The notes under the pieces are model-generated. The model made no database searches, was not told the origin of the DNA, and worked only from the letters and a program-made list of their open reading frames with translations. Of a stretch of 64,000 bases of DNA, positions 50,824-59,789 are shown piece after piece. The DNA lies in the NCBI GenBank assembly GCA_903907995.1, contig CAIVQH010000060.1:310001-374000 (forward strand). Direction: 5' to 3'. The translations under genes were made by a program, and so were the position numbers. This DNA is from an uncultured Verrucomicrobiota bacterium. GTDB lineage: Bacteria; Verrucomicrobiota; Verrucomicrobiia; Limisphaerales; UBA9464. The first letter of the stretch is position 1. Each line of letters begins with the position of its first letter.

Positions 50824-53800
50824 ATGCTCACCCGATTGCTCCTCGCCTTGCTGCTGCCGGCCGGCTTGGTGTCGGGGGCGGCGGTGGAGTATAATCGCGA
50901 CGTCCGGCCGATTCTCTCGGAAAACTGCTTCCGCTGCCATGGGCCCGACCAGGCGGCGCGCAAGGGCAAACTAAGGCTGGATGTCCGAGAAGACGCCATC
51001 GCGGCACGAAAGGACGGAGCTGCCCTGGTGCCCGGGAAGCCCAACGAGAGCGGCGTCATCAAGCGCCTGAAGGCGACCGATCCGGATGACGTGATGCCCC
51101 CGCCGGACACGCACAAGGAATTGTCGTCCAGTCAGCGCGAAACCATCCGCCGCTGGATCGCCGAAGGAGCGAATTATCAGCCGCATTGGGCGTACATCAC
51201 GCCGGCGCGACCGGTGGTGCCGGAGGAACAAAGCCCAAAGCTCAAAGCGCAAAGTCCGATTGATGCGTTCGTCATGGCGAAGCTGCACGAGAAGCAGCTG
51301 GACCTTTCGCCGGAGGCCGATCGCCGCACGTTGCTGCGTCGTCTCAGCCTCGATCTGACCGGGCTTCCACCGACGCCCGAGGAGGTTGACGCCTTTCTGC
51401 ATGACCGCAGTTCCAAGGCCTACGAACGGCAGGTCGAGCGTCTGCTGATGTCGCCGCATTACGGCGAACGCATGGCCGTGCCCTGGTTGGATGTGGCGCG
51501 CTATGCCGACACGGTTGGCTACCACGGTGACCAGAACATCAACGTCTTCCCCTACCGGGATTACGTCATCAACTCCTTCAACGCGAACAAGCCTTACGAC
51601 CAGTTCACCATCGAGCAGCTCGCGGGGGACCTGCTGCCGAGTCCCACGACCGAGCAGCGCGTGGCCACCGCTTTCAACCGCCTGAACATGGTCACGCGCG
51701 AAGGCGGCGCGCAGCCCAAGGAATACCTCGCCAAATACGGCGGCGACCGAGTCCGCACCGTGTCCACCACCTGGCTCGGCTCGACGATGGGCTGCTGCGA
51801 ATGCCACGACCACAAGTTCGACCCTTTTTCCGCCCGCGACTTTTACTCGATGAAGGCGTTCTTCGCCGACATCCGGCAGTGGGGCGTTTACGCCAATTAC
51901 GATTACACGCCCGAGCCGGATCTGGCGGGCATCGGCAATGATCATCCCTTCCCGCCCGAGATGATCGTGGACAGCCCCTATCTCCAGGAACGTGTGGATC
52001 GCCTCCGCAAGGCCATGCGTCAGACCGCCATCTCCAGCCTGCGTAGCGCCTGGACGAATTCAACGCAGCGGCCTGCCATCCTTCAGTGGATATCCCAGGC
52101 CGACCAATCGCTCCGATCAAACAATTGGGATGGGTGGAATCCCGCCCCGGCCATCGCCGTCACCGGCCTCACCAATGCCTCCATCAATGGCGTCGGCGAG
52201 CTGGTTGTGACCGGTGACCGGAAGGACGGGGAAGCCGAGGTGCGCTTAACCCTGCCCGCCGGCCAGATGGCCGCCGTGCGCATTGAGCTGCTGCCCGACG
52301 GCACCAACGGGATCGTGCGCGGTACCGGGTTTTCCAACGTCCGCCTGACGGCGCGGTTGGTGGTCGGCACCAACGCCCCAAGAAGCCTTACCTTTTTCCA
52401 CGCTGAGGCCACCCGCAAGGTGCCACGGTTCGCCAACGGATATCCGGAACTCAGCATCATCGATGGCTGGCGGACCGGAACCAACCATCTGGACGAACCG
52501 CAGGCCGGCATTTTCGCACTGGCCGAGCCCGTCACCGTCCAGCCCGGCGACACGCTTCTGGTCACCGTGAAGAGCGAGGGTGTGCGCCGGGCGCGCTTTG
52601 CGGTCACGCCGTTCACAGGGGCGGATGTGTTGTCCAGCGGTGCGAACCCTGACCTGCGCACTGCGTTCCGCCCCTTCCCCCGAAAATCCGACTGGGAACA
52701 GCGTCTCAATCATGCGTTGCGCGCCGATCCTGCCGAAATCGCAACCGTGGCTGAGGCCTGGCTGCTGGGGGCTTCGGCCGATGCGGAGAGCCGGCGCACC
52801 TGGTTCCAAACCCATCACGAATGGCTGCTCTGCCGGGGCGGAAAATCGCCCGTCGTCATCACCGAGACGTGGGCCCCGCGCGAGACCCGCGTGCTGGCGC
52901 GCGGAAACTTTCAGGATGAATCCGGTGAGATCGTTTCCCCCAACCCGCCGCATTTCCTGCCGCGCCTCGGACTGCCGACCGACCGCCCACTCAACCGACT
53001 CGACCTTGCCCACTGGCTGACCGCGTCGGAAAATCCGCTGACGGCGCGGGTGTTCGTGAACCGCCTTTGGAAACAGTTTTTCGGCACCGGCCTCTCCGCC
53101 GTGGTGGACGACCTGGGTGCGCAGGGAGAATCCCCTTCCCATCCCGAATTGCTCGACTGGCTGGCCGTGGAGTTCCGCGAGAGCGGCTGGGACGTGAAAC
53201 ATATGGTCAGCCTGATCATGAATTCGCGCACCTACCGGCAGAGTTCCAACCTGCGCCCCGAACTGCACGACCTAGATCCGGGTAATCGTCTGCTGGCCTC
53301 ACAGAATCCGCGCCGGCTGGAGGCGGAGTTTGTGCGGGACAATGCCCTGACCATTGCCGGCCTGTTGGAGCCATCCCTGGGCGGTCCCAGTGCATTCCCC
53401 TACCAGCCACCCGGCTACTACGCGAACATCCAGTTCCCCAATCGCGACTACTACCCCAGCGACGATGAACGCCAATATCGGCGCGGTCTTTACGCGCACT
53501 GGCAGCGCACTTTCCTGCAACCGATGCTCGCCAATTTCGACGCGCCGGCCCGCGAGGAATGCACCGCCTCACGCAACGTCTCGAACACGCCGCAACAGGC
53601 CCTCACACTGCTGAATGACCGGACGTTCGTCGAAGCATCCCGCGTCTTTGCCCAGCGATTGCTGACACCGATAAAGCAGTCAGACGAGCAGCGGATCAAT
53701 GAAGCCTTCGTGCGGGCTCTGGCCCGTCCGGCCAAAGCGAGCGAGACCACTTCGCTCAGCCGGTTTCTGGCCGAACAGCGGCACTATTACGAGGCCAACA

Positions 53801-53940
53801 CCGGTGACGCCAAGAAGCTCCTCCAAGTCGGCAACCAAGCGGTACCTGCGAGGGCGGGTATGAGCGAAGCCGAACTGGCCGCGTGGACCCAGGTCGCCCG
53901 GGTCGTGCTGAATTTGCACGAGACGATCACGCGTTACTGA
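50824..53940 (+). CDS. PSCyt1-DUF1549-DUF1553 protein
   Basis: 1038 residues from ATG 50824, with a signal peptide. PSCyt1 cytochrome domain (about 20-115): CFRCH (C35-x2-C38-H39) and MPPPDTHKEL. DUF1549 (about 145-370): DLTGLPPTPEEVDAF, then MAVPWLDVARYADT and GCCECHDHKFDPF. A carbohydrate-binding-like region follows, then DUF1553 (about 690-970): NPLTARVFVNRLWKQFFG and MNSRTYRQSS. This architecture is a hallmark of Planctomycetes and Verrucomicrobia and is usually paired with DUF1501 genes, as here. Residues 134-146 are encoded by a period-7 repeat. Role uncertain, possibly in glycan or carbon metabolism. Confidence 0.93.
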   Translation: MLTRLLLALLLPAGLVSGAAVEYNRDVRPILSENCFRCHGPDQAARKGKLRLDVREDAIAARKDGAALVPGKPNESGVIKRLKATDPDDVMPPPDTHKELSSSQRETIRRWIAEGANYQPHWAYITPARPVVPEEQSPKLKAQSPIDAFVMAKLHEKQLDLSPEADRRTLLRRLSLDLTGLPPTPEEVDAFLHDRSSKAYERQVERLLMSPHYGERMAVPWLDVARYADTVGYHGDQNINVFPYRDYVINSFNANKPYDQFTIEQLAGDLLPSPTTEQRVATAFNRLNMVTREGGAQPKEYLAKYGGDRVRTVSTTWLGSTMGCCECHDHKFDPFSARDFYSMKAFFADIRQWGVYANYDYTPEPDLAGIGNDHPFPPEMIVDSPYLQERVDRLRKAMRQTAISSLRSAWTNSTQRPAILQWISQADQSLRSNNWDGWNPAPAIAVTGLTNASINGVGELVVTGDRKDGEAEVRLTLPAGQMAAVRIELLPDGTNGIVRGTGFSNVRLTARLVVGTNAPRSLTFFHAEATRKVPRFANGYPELSIIDGWRTGTNHLDEPQAGIFALAEPVTVQPGDTLLVTVKSEGVRRARFAVTPFTGADVLSSGANPDLRTAFRPFPRKSDWEQRLNHALRADPAEIATVAEAWLLGASADAESRRTWFQTHHEWLLCRGGKSPVVITETWAPRETRVLARGNFQDESGEIVSPNPPHFLPRLGLPTDRPLNRLDLAHWLTASENPLTARVFVNRLWKQFFGTGLSAVVDDLGAQGESPSHPELLDWLAVEFRESGWDVKHMVSLIMNSRTYRQSSNLRPELHDLDPGNRLLASQNPRRLEAEFVRDNALTIAGLLEPSLGGPSAFPYQPPGYYANIQFPNRDYYPSDDERQYRRGLYAHWQRTFLQPMLANFDAPAREECTASRNVSNTPQQALTLLNDRTFVEASRVFAQRLLTPIKQSDEQRINEAFVRALARPAKASETTSLSRFLAEQRHYYEANTGDAKKLLQVGNQAVPARAGMSEAELAAWTQVARVVLNLHETITRY
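51230..51257 (+). repeat. Period-7 repeat inside the DUF1549 protein gene
   Basis: Four adjacent heptamers AAAGCCC, AAAGCTC, AAAGCGC, AAAGTCC encode the linker residues S-P-K-L-K-A-Q-S-P between the cytochrome and DUF1549 domains. The reading frame is kept. Confidence 0.75.
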
Positions 53941-53943
53941 GCC

Positions 53944-54621
53944 ATGAAATACGCGATCACCGCCGACATTCATGCGAACCTCCCCGCGCTGACGGCGGTG
54001 ATGCAGGATATCGAGCAGCAGGGTTGCGACCGGATCGTCTGCGCGGGTGATGTCGTGGGTTACGGGTCTCAGCCCAAAGAATGCGTAAAGGTGGTCCGTG
54101 AAAAATTCTTCGCCTGTGTCCGGGGCAACCATGACGAGTACGTTGGTTCGGACGCATATCTCGGCCGGTTCAATGAAACCGCAGCCCAAGCCGTGCGCCG
54201 GACTCGCGAACAACTGGGCGACGACGACCGACGGTGGCTGTCTGATCTTCCGCTCGTGCTTGAACTCGATGGGTTCACCCTCGTCCACGGGTCGCTGGAA
54301 GCGCCGCAACGCTGGGAGTATGTCTTGGACAACTACGCTGCTGCCTCCAGCCTCTCCCATCAGACCACGCCCCTCTGCTTCCTTGGGCACACGCATGTGC
54401 CGATTGCATTCATCCGTGACACCGGTGTGCGAGGCGGGACCTACTCAACGTTTCGCGTCGAACCGGGTAAGAAGTACTTCGTAAATGTCGGTAGCGTCGG
54501 CCAGCCGCGTGACCACAACCCCGACGCGGCCTACGTCATTTGCGATCTGAAGCGGCAGACGGTCGAACTCCGCCGGATCCCTTTCGATAGGAAGGTGGCC
54601 ACGGGAACCGCTTCCGACTGA
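53944..54621 (+). CDS. Metallophosphoesterase (YfcE/MJ0936-like)
   Basis: 225 residues. Calcineurin-like metal motifs are complete: DIHAN (D-x-H), CAGDVVGYG (GD), RGNHDEY (GNHD), LVHGSLE and FLGHTHVP (GHTH). It should hydrolyse small phosphodiesters or nucleotide-like substrates in the cytoplasm. It starts 3 nt after the DUF1553 stop and precedes the DUF1501 gene by 17 nt, so the three genes probably form one transcript. Confidence 0.92.
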   Translation: MKYAITADIHANLPALTAVMQDIEQQGCDRIVCAGDVVGYGSQPKECVKVVREKFFACVRGNHDEYVGSDAYLGRFNETAAQAVRRTREQLGDDDRRWLSDLPLVLELDGFTLVHGSLEAPQRWEYVLDNYAAASSLSHQTTPLCFLGHTHVPIAFIRDTGVRGGTYSTFRVEPGKKYFVNVGSVGQPRDHNPDAAYVICDLKRQTVELRRIPFDRKVATGTASD

Positions 54622-54623
54622 GC

Positions 54624-54630
54624 AAAGGAG
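54624..54630 (+). promoter_or_regulatory. Ribosome binding site of the DUF1501 gene
   Basis: AAAGGAG eight bases before ATG 54639 is one of the few clear Shine-Dalgarno sequences in the window and fixes this start. Confidence 0.8.
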
Positions 54631-54638
54631 TAAAAACC

Positions 54639-56087
54639 ATGAACGACAATTTCGACCCAGCCTCCTTCGCGCTCTCCGTCAACCGCCGCTCCTTCCTGCG
54701 CCGTTCGGCCTACGGCCTCGGCGGCATCGCACTCGCGGCCCTCTTGGATCGCGGTCTCATCGGCTCGGCGAAGGCGGCGGAAGCGTCGGGCCGTTGGAAG
54801 GGCGTCATCACCCAGCCTCACTTTCCGGTGCGGGCGAAGCGGGTGATCCACCTGTGCATGGCCGGCGGTCCGTCGCACCTGGAAACGTTTGATTTCAAAC
54901 CGAAGCTCAAGGAGCTGAACGGCCAGCCCTTCCCTGAATCCTTCACGAAAGGCCAGCAGCTGGCGCAATTGCAGAACCGGGTGCTCAAGGCGCGCGGACC
55001 CTTCTGCGAGTTCCGGCGCTGCGGCAAGGCGGGCATCGAAATCTCGAATCTTTTCCCCCACATCCAATCGGTGGCGGATGACCTGTGCGTGATCCGCTCC
55101 ATGCAGACCGAGCAGATCAACCACGATCCGGCGCACGCCTTCATGAACAGCGGCTCCGTCATCAAGGGCCGCCCCAGCATGGGCTCCTGGCTGCTTTACG
55201 GCCTCGGCGCGGATACCGACGAACTGCCCGGCTTCATCGTGCTCAATTCTGCCGGCAAGTACGGCCTGCAACCCGTGTCCGCCCGGCAGTGGTCGGCGGG
55301 CTTCCTGCCCAGCAAGTTTCAGGGCATCCAGTTCCAGTCGCGCGGCGACGCGGTCCACTACGTCGGCAATCCCGACGGCGTCTGTCAGAGCACCCAGCGG
55401 CAGGTGGTCGAGGAGGTCAACCGCCTCAACGGCATCCTGGCCGAGGATCACCTGGACCCCGAAATCCAGACGCGCATCGCGCAGTACGAACTCGCGTTTC
55501 GCATGCAGTCGTCCGTGCCTGAGCTGACCGATTTCCACAAGGAACCGCAGTCGGTCCTCGACCTTTACGGCGTGAAAACGCCCGGCGACGGCAGTTTCGC
55601 CTCCAACTGCCTGCTGGCCCGCCGGCTCGTGGAACGCGGTGTCCGCATGGTGCAGCTCTACCATCGCGCCTGGGACCACCATGGCGACATCGAGACCGCC
55701 ATGCCCAGCGCGGCGGGCGACGTGGACCAGGCCACGGCGGCGCTGATCACCGACCTCAAGCAGCGCGGCCTGCTGGAGGACACGCTGATCCTCTGGGGTG
55801 GCGAATTCGGTCGCACCCCCATGGGTCAGGGCACGGGACGAGACCATCATATCCTCGCCTTCTCGGTCTTCATGGCCGGCGGCGGTGTCCACTCGGGCCT
55901 GACCTATGGGGGCACCGACGAACTCGGCTACCGCTCCGTGGACAACGTGGTGAGCGTCCATGATCTCCACGCAACGATGCTGGCCCTGCTCGGCATCGAC
56001 CACAAACGGCTCTCCGTGAAGTTCCAGGGACTCGACGCCCGGCTGACTGGCATCGCCGGCAATGTGGTGAAGGATGTGATGGCGTGA
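54639..56087 (+). CDS. DUF1501 protein (Tat-exported, alkaline-phosphatase-like)
   Basis: 482 residues. The twin-arginine signal NRRSFLRRSAYGLGGIALAALL begins near residue 14. The body matches DUF1501: R-V-I-H-L-C-M-A-G-G-P-S-H-L-E-T-F-D-F-K-P near the start, a H-D-P-A-H-A-F-M-N-S-G block, and WGGEFGRTPMGQGTGRDHHILAFSVFMAGGGV, typical metal-site regions of sulfatase-like folds. DUF1501 proteins are encoded with PSCyt1-DUF1549-DUF1553 proteins across PVC genomes; activity unproven. Confidence 0.93.
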   Translation: MNDNFDPASFALSVNRRSFLRRSAYGLGGIALAALLDRGLIGSAKAAEASGRWKGVITQPHFPVRAKRVIHLCMAGGPSHLETFDFKPKLKELNGQPFPESFTKGQQLAQLQNRVLKARGPFCEFRRCGKAGIEISNLFPHIQSVADDLCVIRSMQTEQINHDPAHAFMNSGSVIKGRPSMGSWLLYGLGADTDELPGFIVLNSAGKYGLQPVSARQWSAGFLPSKFQGIQFQSRGDAVHYVGNPDGVCQSTQRQVVEEVNRLNGILAEDHLDPEIQTRIAQYELAFRMQSSVPELTDFHKEPQSVLDLYGVKTPGDGSFASNCLLARRLVERGVRMVQLYHRAWDHHGDIETAMPSAAGDVDQATAALITDLKQRGLLEDTLILWGGEFGRTPMGQGTGRDHHILAFSVFMAGGGVHSGLTYGGTDELGYRSVDNVVSVHDLHATMLALLGIDHKRLSVKFQGLDARLTGIAGNVVKDVMA

Positions 56088-56115
56088 GGCGCGTCGCCCC
56101 CCGTACGCCCCGCTT

Positions 56116-57147
56116 TCAGCCAACGGACTGCGTAACCGGATTCTTCGGCTCTCCGAGCAGCTCGCCGCTGGCCCGGTTGCGCGAAGCCTCCACCTTGAGG
56201 TAGTGCAGCACCACCGGCGCGAAAATCATGCCCGGCACTCCCATCAGTTTTTCGCCGACCACCAGCCCGATCAGGATCAGCCACATCGGGTTCTTGATAC
56301 GGTCGCCGATGATCTTGGAGTTCAGGAAGTACTCCAGCTTGTGGACGACCACGAGGAAGATCAGCGCTGACAGGGCCGTGTTCGGCGACACCGTGAAACC
56401 GACGCCAATGATGAGGGTGTTGCTCAGCAGGTTTCCAAAAATCGGCAGCAACCCCATCAGGAACGTGAGCACCAGAATGACGGTGATGTGCGGATAGCCG
56501 CTCCACAGGAGAAAACCGGCGGTGAGGACGCTGTTAATTCCGGAGATCACGATCTGGGCGCCAATCACCGTGGCGAAACTCTCGTAAAACGTGCTGAACC
56601 GCAGCGCCAGCTCACGGCTCACCGTTGCGTAAAGGCTGCCTTGTACGGTGTCCGGATCGCCTTCCGTCACGAACTTGGAATTGAGAAAGAGACTCACTGC
56701 CACCACGAGTCCGACCAGCAGCGACGCGATCTCGAAGACTGCTCCGCGCGCATAGAGCCCGATGTTCGCAAATTTCTCGCGCACCGCCCCCAGCGCCAGC
56801 GTCTTGAGGCTCGCCAGGTCGGTGAACGGCAGCTCCAGTTTTTGTCGCTCCGCCCATTCCACCACCGCCGGAATCGTGGTGTTCGCGATTTTTGGCAGGG
56901 TCACATAGGCCTGTTTGGAGAAATAGGCCAGCCCCAGTCCAATGCCGGCCACCAGCAGCACATAGATCAGCACCGCCAGCCACTTGCGCCCGCCAAAGGT
57001 GAACAGCCGCAACGCGAAAAAACCGAACAGCGCCGTCAAGACGAGAGTCGCCAGGTGCAGCCAGCCGACCAGCACCAGCAACCCCAGCATGATTGCGTAG
57101 GAAATGCGGGCCGACTGGCCGAGGTTGCTGATGGTCGGCCTCGTCAT
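56116..57147 (-). CDS. AI-2E family transporter
   Basis: 343 residues with eight or so transmembrane segments. Family traits: paired N-terminal helices, a long hydrophilic segment (about 95-150), G-S-L-Y-A-T-V-S-R, and the C-terminal block NSKIIGDRIKNPMWLILIGLVVGEKLMGVPGMIFA. The family (YdjX/PerM/TqsA) includes autoinducer-2 exporters and Na+/H+ antiporters; the substrate cannot be told. Confidence 0.88.
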   Translation of the reverse strand: MTRPTISNLGQSARISYAIMLGLLVLVGWLHLATLVLTALFGFFALRLFTFGGRKWLAVLIYVLLVAGIGLGLAYFSKQAYVTLPKIANTTIPAVVEWAERQKLELPFTDLASLKTLALGAVREKFANIGLYARGAVFEIASLLVGLVVAVSLFLNSKFVTEGDPDTVQGSLYATVSRELALRFSTFYESFATVIGAQIVISGINSVLTAGFLLWSGYPHITVILVLTFLMGLLPIFGNLLSNTLIIGVGFTVSPNTALSALIFLVVVHKLEYFLNSKIIGDRIKNPMWLILIGLVVGEKLMGVPGMIFAPVVLHYLKVEASRNRASGELLGEPKNPVTQSVG

Positions 57148-57219
57148 GGCCTGCTGGCGCTGCTGAATGATGGTGATCGGATGATCATGCCACCAATATC
57201 GGCGGGCAAACGGCCGGTG

Positions 57220-57735
57220 TCAGTCGGACTTTTCGGGCTTATTTTCCACCGCCTCCCCGGGATCGTGATGGTGGTGGAACAGAGTCGCGCGGTTGCGATA
57301 GAGGTACTCCACGATGAACACGTTGATCAGCATGACCACGAGCAGGCCCAAGCGAAACTTGTGGGTCAGCTCGAAAATCTCGATCGGAATGAAGAACGCC
57401 GACTGACCAATGGAGAGCCATCCGGCCCAAGGCGTGCGGAAAGCCAGGCCGACTCCCTCCACCACCGCAAAGGTACCGTAGAGAAACGAGCCCGAAGCCA
57501 TCCACAGCATCGAGTTGGGGGTCACATTCTTCAGGTTGATGGCCATCTCGGAGAAGAATTTCCGTTCCGGATCCAGGTGGAACCAGTTTAGCACCCGGTG
57601 CAGCTCGAATGGCAGATCGTTGTCCGAAAGCGTGTACAGCCCGAACGCAATCGACAGGAAGAAAGCCGCCTTCAACAGCTTGAAGACGATGATCGCGTAC
57701 AGCGCCGGGGCGCGTGGAAGTTTCTCCGCTGACAT
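57220..57735 (-). CDS. DUF2127 membrane protein
   Basis: 171 residues with four transmembrane helices. DUF2127-type blocks: ALYAIIVFKLLKAAFFLSIA, L-N-L-K-N-V-T-P-type segment (AINLKNVTPNSM), GTFAVVEGVGLAFRTPWAGW and PIEIFELTHKFRLGLL. The tail is histidine-rich (LFHHHHDP). The start overlaps the glycyl-tRNA synthetase stop by one base (TGATG), so it is probably translationally coupled. Confidence 0.85.
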   Translation of the reverse strand: MSAEKLPRAPALYAIIVFKLLKAAFFLSIAFGLYTLSDNDLPFELHRVLNWFHLDPERKFFSEMAINLKNVTPNSMLWMASGSFLYGTFAVVEGVGLAFRTPWAGWLSIGQSAFFIPIEIFELTHKFRLGLLVVMLINVFIVEYLYRNRATLFHHHHDPGEAVENKPEKSD

Positions 57736-59513
57736 CAGCGTACCTTTGGCAGCAGCAGCCCCAGCAGATCCTGGATCGCGACCCGCGTCTGCTGCTGCGT
57801 GTCCCGATCGCGGAGTGTCACCGTGTCGAGCAACTCCGGCTTTTCTCCCAGAGTGTCGAAGTCAATGGTCACACCGAAAGGAGTGCCCGCCTCGTCCTGC
57901 CGGGCATAGCGGCGGCCAATGGCCCCGCCGTCGTCGTAGAAGACAGTCATGTGCGGCCGCAGCAGGTCGCGGACGGCCTTCGCCTTCGCCACCAGCTCCG
58001 GCTTGTTCTTTAATAGCGGGAAGATGCCGACCTTCACCGGTGCAATGCGCGGATGGAACTTCATCACGACGCGGGTCTCGGATTTGCCCTTCTCGTCGGT
58101 GGTCGTCAGCTCGCTGTAAGCGTTCGCGAGGAGCGCCAGAATCAGGCGGTCCACGCCCGCAGAGGGCTCGATCACATGAGGAATATACTGACCCTTGGCC
58201 AGTTTGTCGAAATACACCTTGGCCTCGGCCTCGGCCTGCACCTTCGCATCGGCTTCGGTCGCACCCTTCTTCAGACCGGCGGCAGTTTTGTCGGCGATGA
58301 ATTTCGCCTGCATGGCGGCCTTCTTCGCCTCGTCGAGCTTGCCCCACGCGGCACGCAACTCCTCGTCGAACACGCCCATCGTCTTGCCGGAATGCTTCTC
58401 ATGCTGCGCCAGGTCGAAGTCACCGCGCGCGGCGATGCCTTCCAGCTCCTGCGTGCCGAACGGGAACTTGTAGAGGATGTCCACACAGGCGCGGGCGTAG
58501 TGCGCCAGCTCCTCCGGCTTCTGCCAGTATTCCTCGAAGCAGTCGCGCGTCAGGCCGATGCCCTCGTAGAAGCGGATGCGCTGCTCGACCCAGTACTTGT
58601 GCCAGACCTCCCAACCCCAGTCCGCCTGCGGCTCGCCCTGCCAGGCGTTGTCGGCGGCCTTGGCCACCGAGCCGGCGAGCGCCTCGACGGCCTCGTCGGG
58701 CTTGATGAAGAACTCCAGCTCCATCTGCTCGAACTCACGCGAACGGAAGGTGAAATTGCGCGGCGTGACCTCGTTGCGGAACGCCTTGCCCATCTGCCCG
58801 ATGCCGAAGGGCACCTTCTGGCGCGCCGTCTCGTGGACGTTCTTGAACTGGGCGAAGATGGCCTGAGCCGTCTCGGGACGGAGGTAGGCGACATCCGCCT
58901 CCGTCGCCGTCGGGCCGACGTAGGTCTTGAACATCAGGTTGAACGGCTTGCGTTCGGTGAGCTGCGCACCGTTCTCGGGATTGTAGCGAGTGGTGCCTTC
59001 CAGCTTTTCGGTTCTCTCACCGATCAGGGTCGGATTGCTGACCCCACGCTGCTGGTAAAACTCTTTGGCGACCTTGCGGGCAGACTCCGGTGGCTTGCCC
59101 GGCGGGAGCAAAACGGAGAAGGGATCACGGCACGTCACCGTCTCCGGGTCCTCGGCACCTTCGTAATGGTAGGCAGTCCCAGACTGCGCTTCGACCTGGT
59201 CTGCCCGGAACCGCTTCTTGGTCAGCAGGCAGTCACACATCGGGTCCGTAAAGGTCGCGACGTGACCCGACGCCTCCCAAATCTTCGGGTGCATGATGAT
59301 CGTCGCCTCCAGGCCGGCGACGTCGTCGCGATGGTGCACGATGGTCTTCCACCACTGCTCCTTCACGTTGCGCTTCAGCTCCGCGCCAAGCGGGCCGTAA
59401 TCCCAAAAGCCGTTAATCCCGCCGTAGATTTCCGACGACTGGTACACAAACCCGCGGCGTTTGCAGAGGCTGACGATCTTCTCCATCAGCACGTTTTCTT
59501 TCGGCTCGGACAT
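57735..59513 (-). CDS. glyQS: Glycyl-tRNA synthetase (dimeric, class II)
   Basis: 592 residues, about 100-130 longer than the common bacterial alpha2 enzyme. It charges tRNA(Gly). Class II motifs: FWDYGPLGAELKRN, LRPETAQAIFAQFKN, IGKAFRNEVTPRNF-like block (IGQMGKAFRNEVTPRNFTF), FEQMELEFF, a VIEPSAGVDRLILALL motif 3 and a C-terminal anticodon-binding domain (FHPRIAPVKVGIFPL). The extra length includes a charged helical segment near 390-450 (KLDEAKKAAMQAKFIADKTA). Confidence 0.95.
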   Translation of the reverse strand: MSEPKENVLMEKIVSLCKRRGFVYQSSEIYGGINGFWDYGPLGAELKRNVKEQWWKTIVHHRDDVAGLEATIIMHPKIWEASGHVATFTDPMCDCLLTKKRFRADQVEAQSGTAYHYEGAEDPETVTCRDPFSVLLPPGKPPESARKVAKEFYQQRGVSNPTLIGERTEKLEGTTRYNPENGAQLTERKPFNLMFKTYVGPTATEADVAYLRPETAQAIFAQFKNVHETARQKVPFGIGQMGKAFRNEVTPRNFTFRSREFEQMELEFFIKPDEAVEALAGSVAKAADNAWQGEPQADWGWEVWHKYWVEQRIRFYEGIGLTRDCFEEYWQKPEELAHYARACVDILYKFPFGTQELEGIAARGDFDLAQHEKHSGKTMGVFDEELRAAWGKLDEAKKAAMQAKFIADKTAAGLKKGATEADAKVQAEAEAKVYFDKLAKGQYIPHVIEPSAGVDRLILALLANAYSELTTTDEKGKSETRVVMKFHPRIAPVKVGIFPLLKNKPELVAKAKAVRDLLRPHMTVFYDDGGAIGRRYARQDEAGTPFGVTIDFDTLGEKPELLDTVTLRDRDTQQQTRVAIQDLLGLLLPKVR

Positions 59514-59642
59514 AGATTAGGGGCGTGGAGCTTCGGTTTCGGCAGCCCGAGTGTCAACCGCGACCCGTGGGCAGAGTTGCATCGTGCATCTTTTCCTCGT
59601 GGACGCCGACGTCTGATTTCAAGAGGGCGACGCGGGGTGAAG

Positions 59643-59776
59643 GTAGCGCAGAGTTGCACTCAGCCGTATCGCCGACTTGCAGTCAGCTGGGCGTACCATT
59701 TCCTGCGTTCCTGGAAAAACCTCACAGCTGGCAGGTTGAAACACCTACGACACAGCAGAGTGCAGCTCTGCGCGAC
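59643..59776. repeat. 134-bp palindromic intergenic element
   Basis: The left arm (59643-59671, containing GCGCAGAGTTGCACTC) and right arm (59744-59776, containing GAGTGCAGCTCTGCGC) are imperfect reverse complements, and inner sequences (GTCAGCTG, CAGCTGGCAG) extend the pairing. The transcript or single strand could fold into a long hairpin. It fills most of the 276-nt gap between the glycyl-tRNA synthetase gene and the prepilin-like gene. Similar GCAGAGTTGCA phrases occur at about 59570. Confidence 0.7.
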
Positions 59777-59789
59777 GGTCTATGACCGC

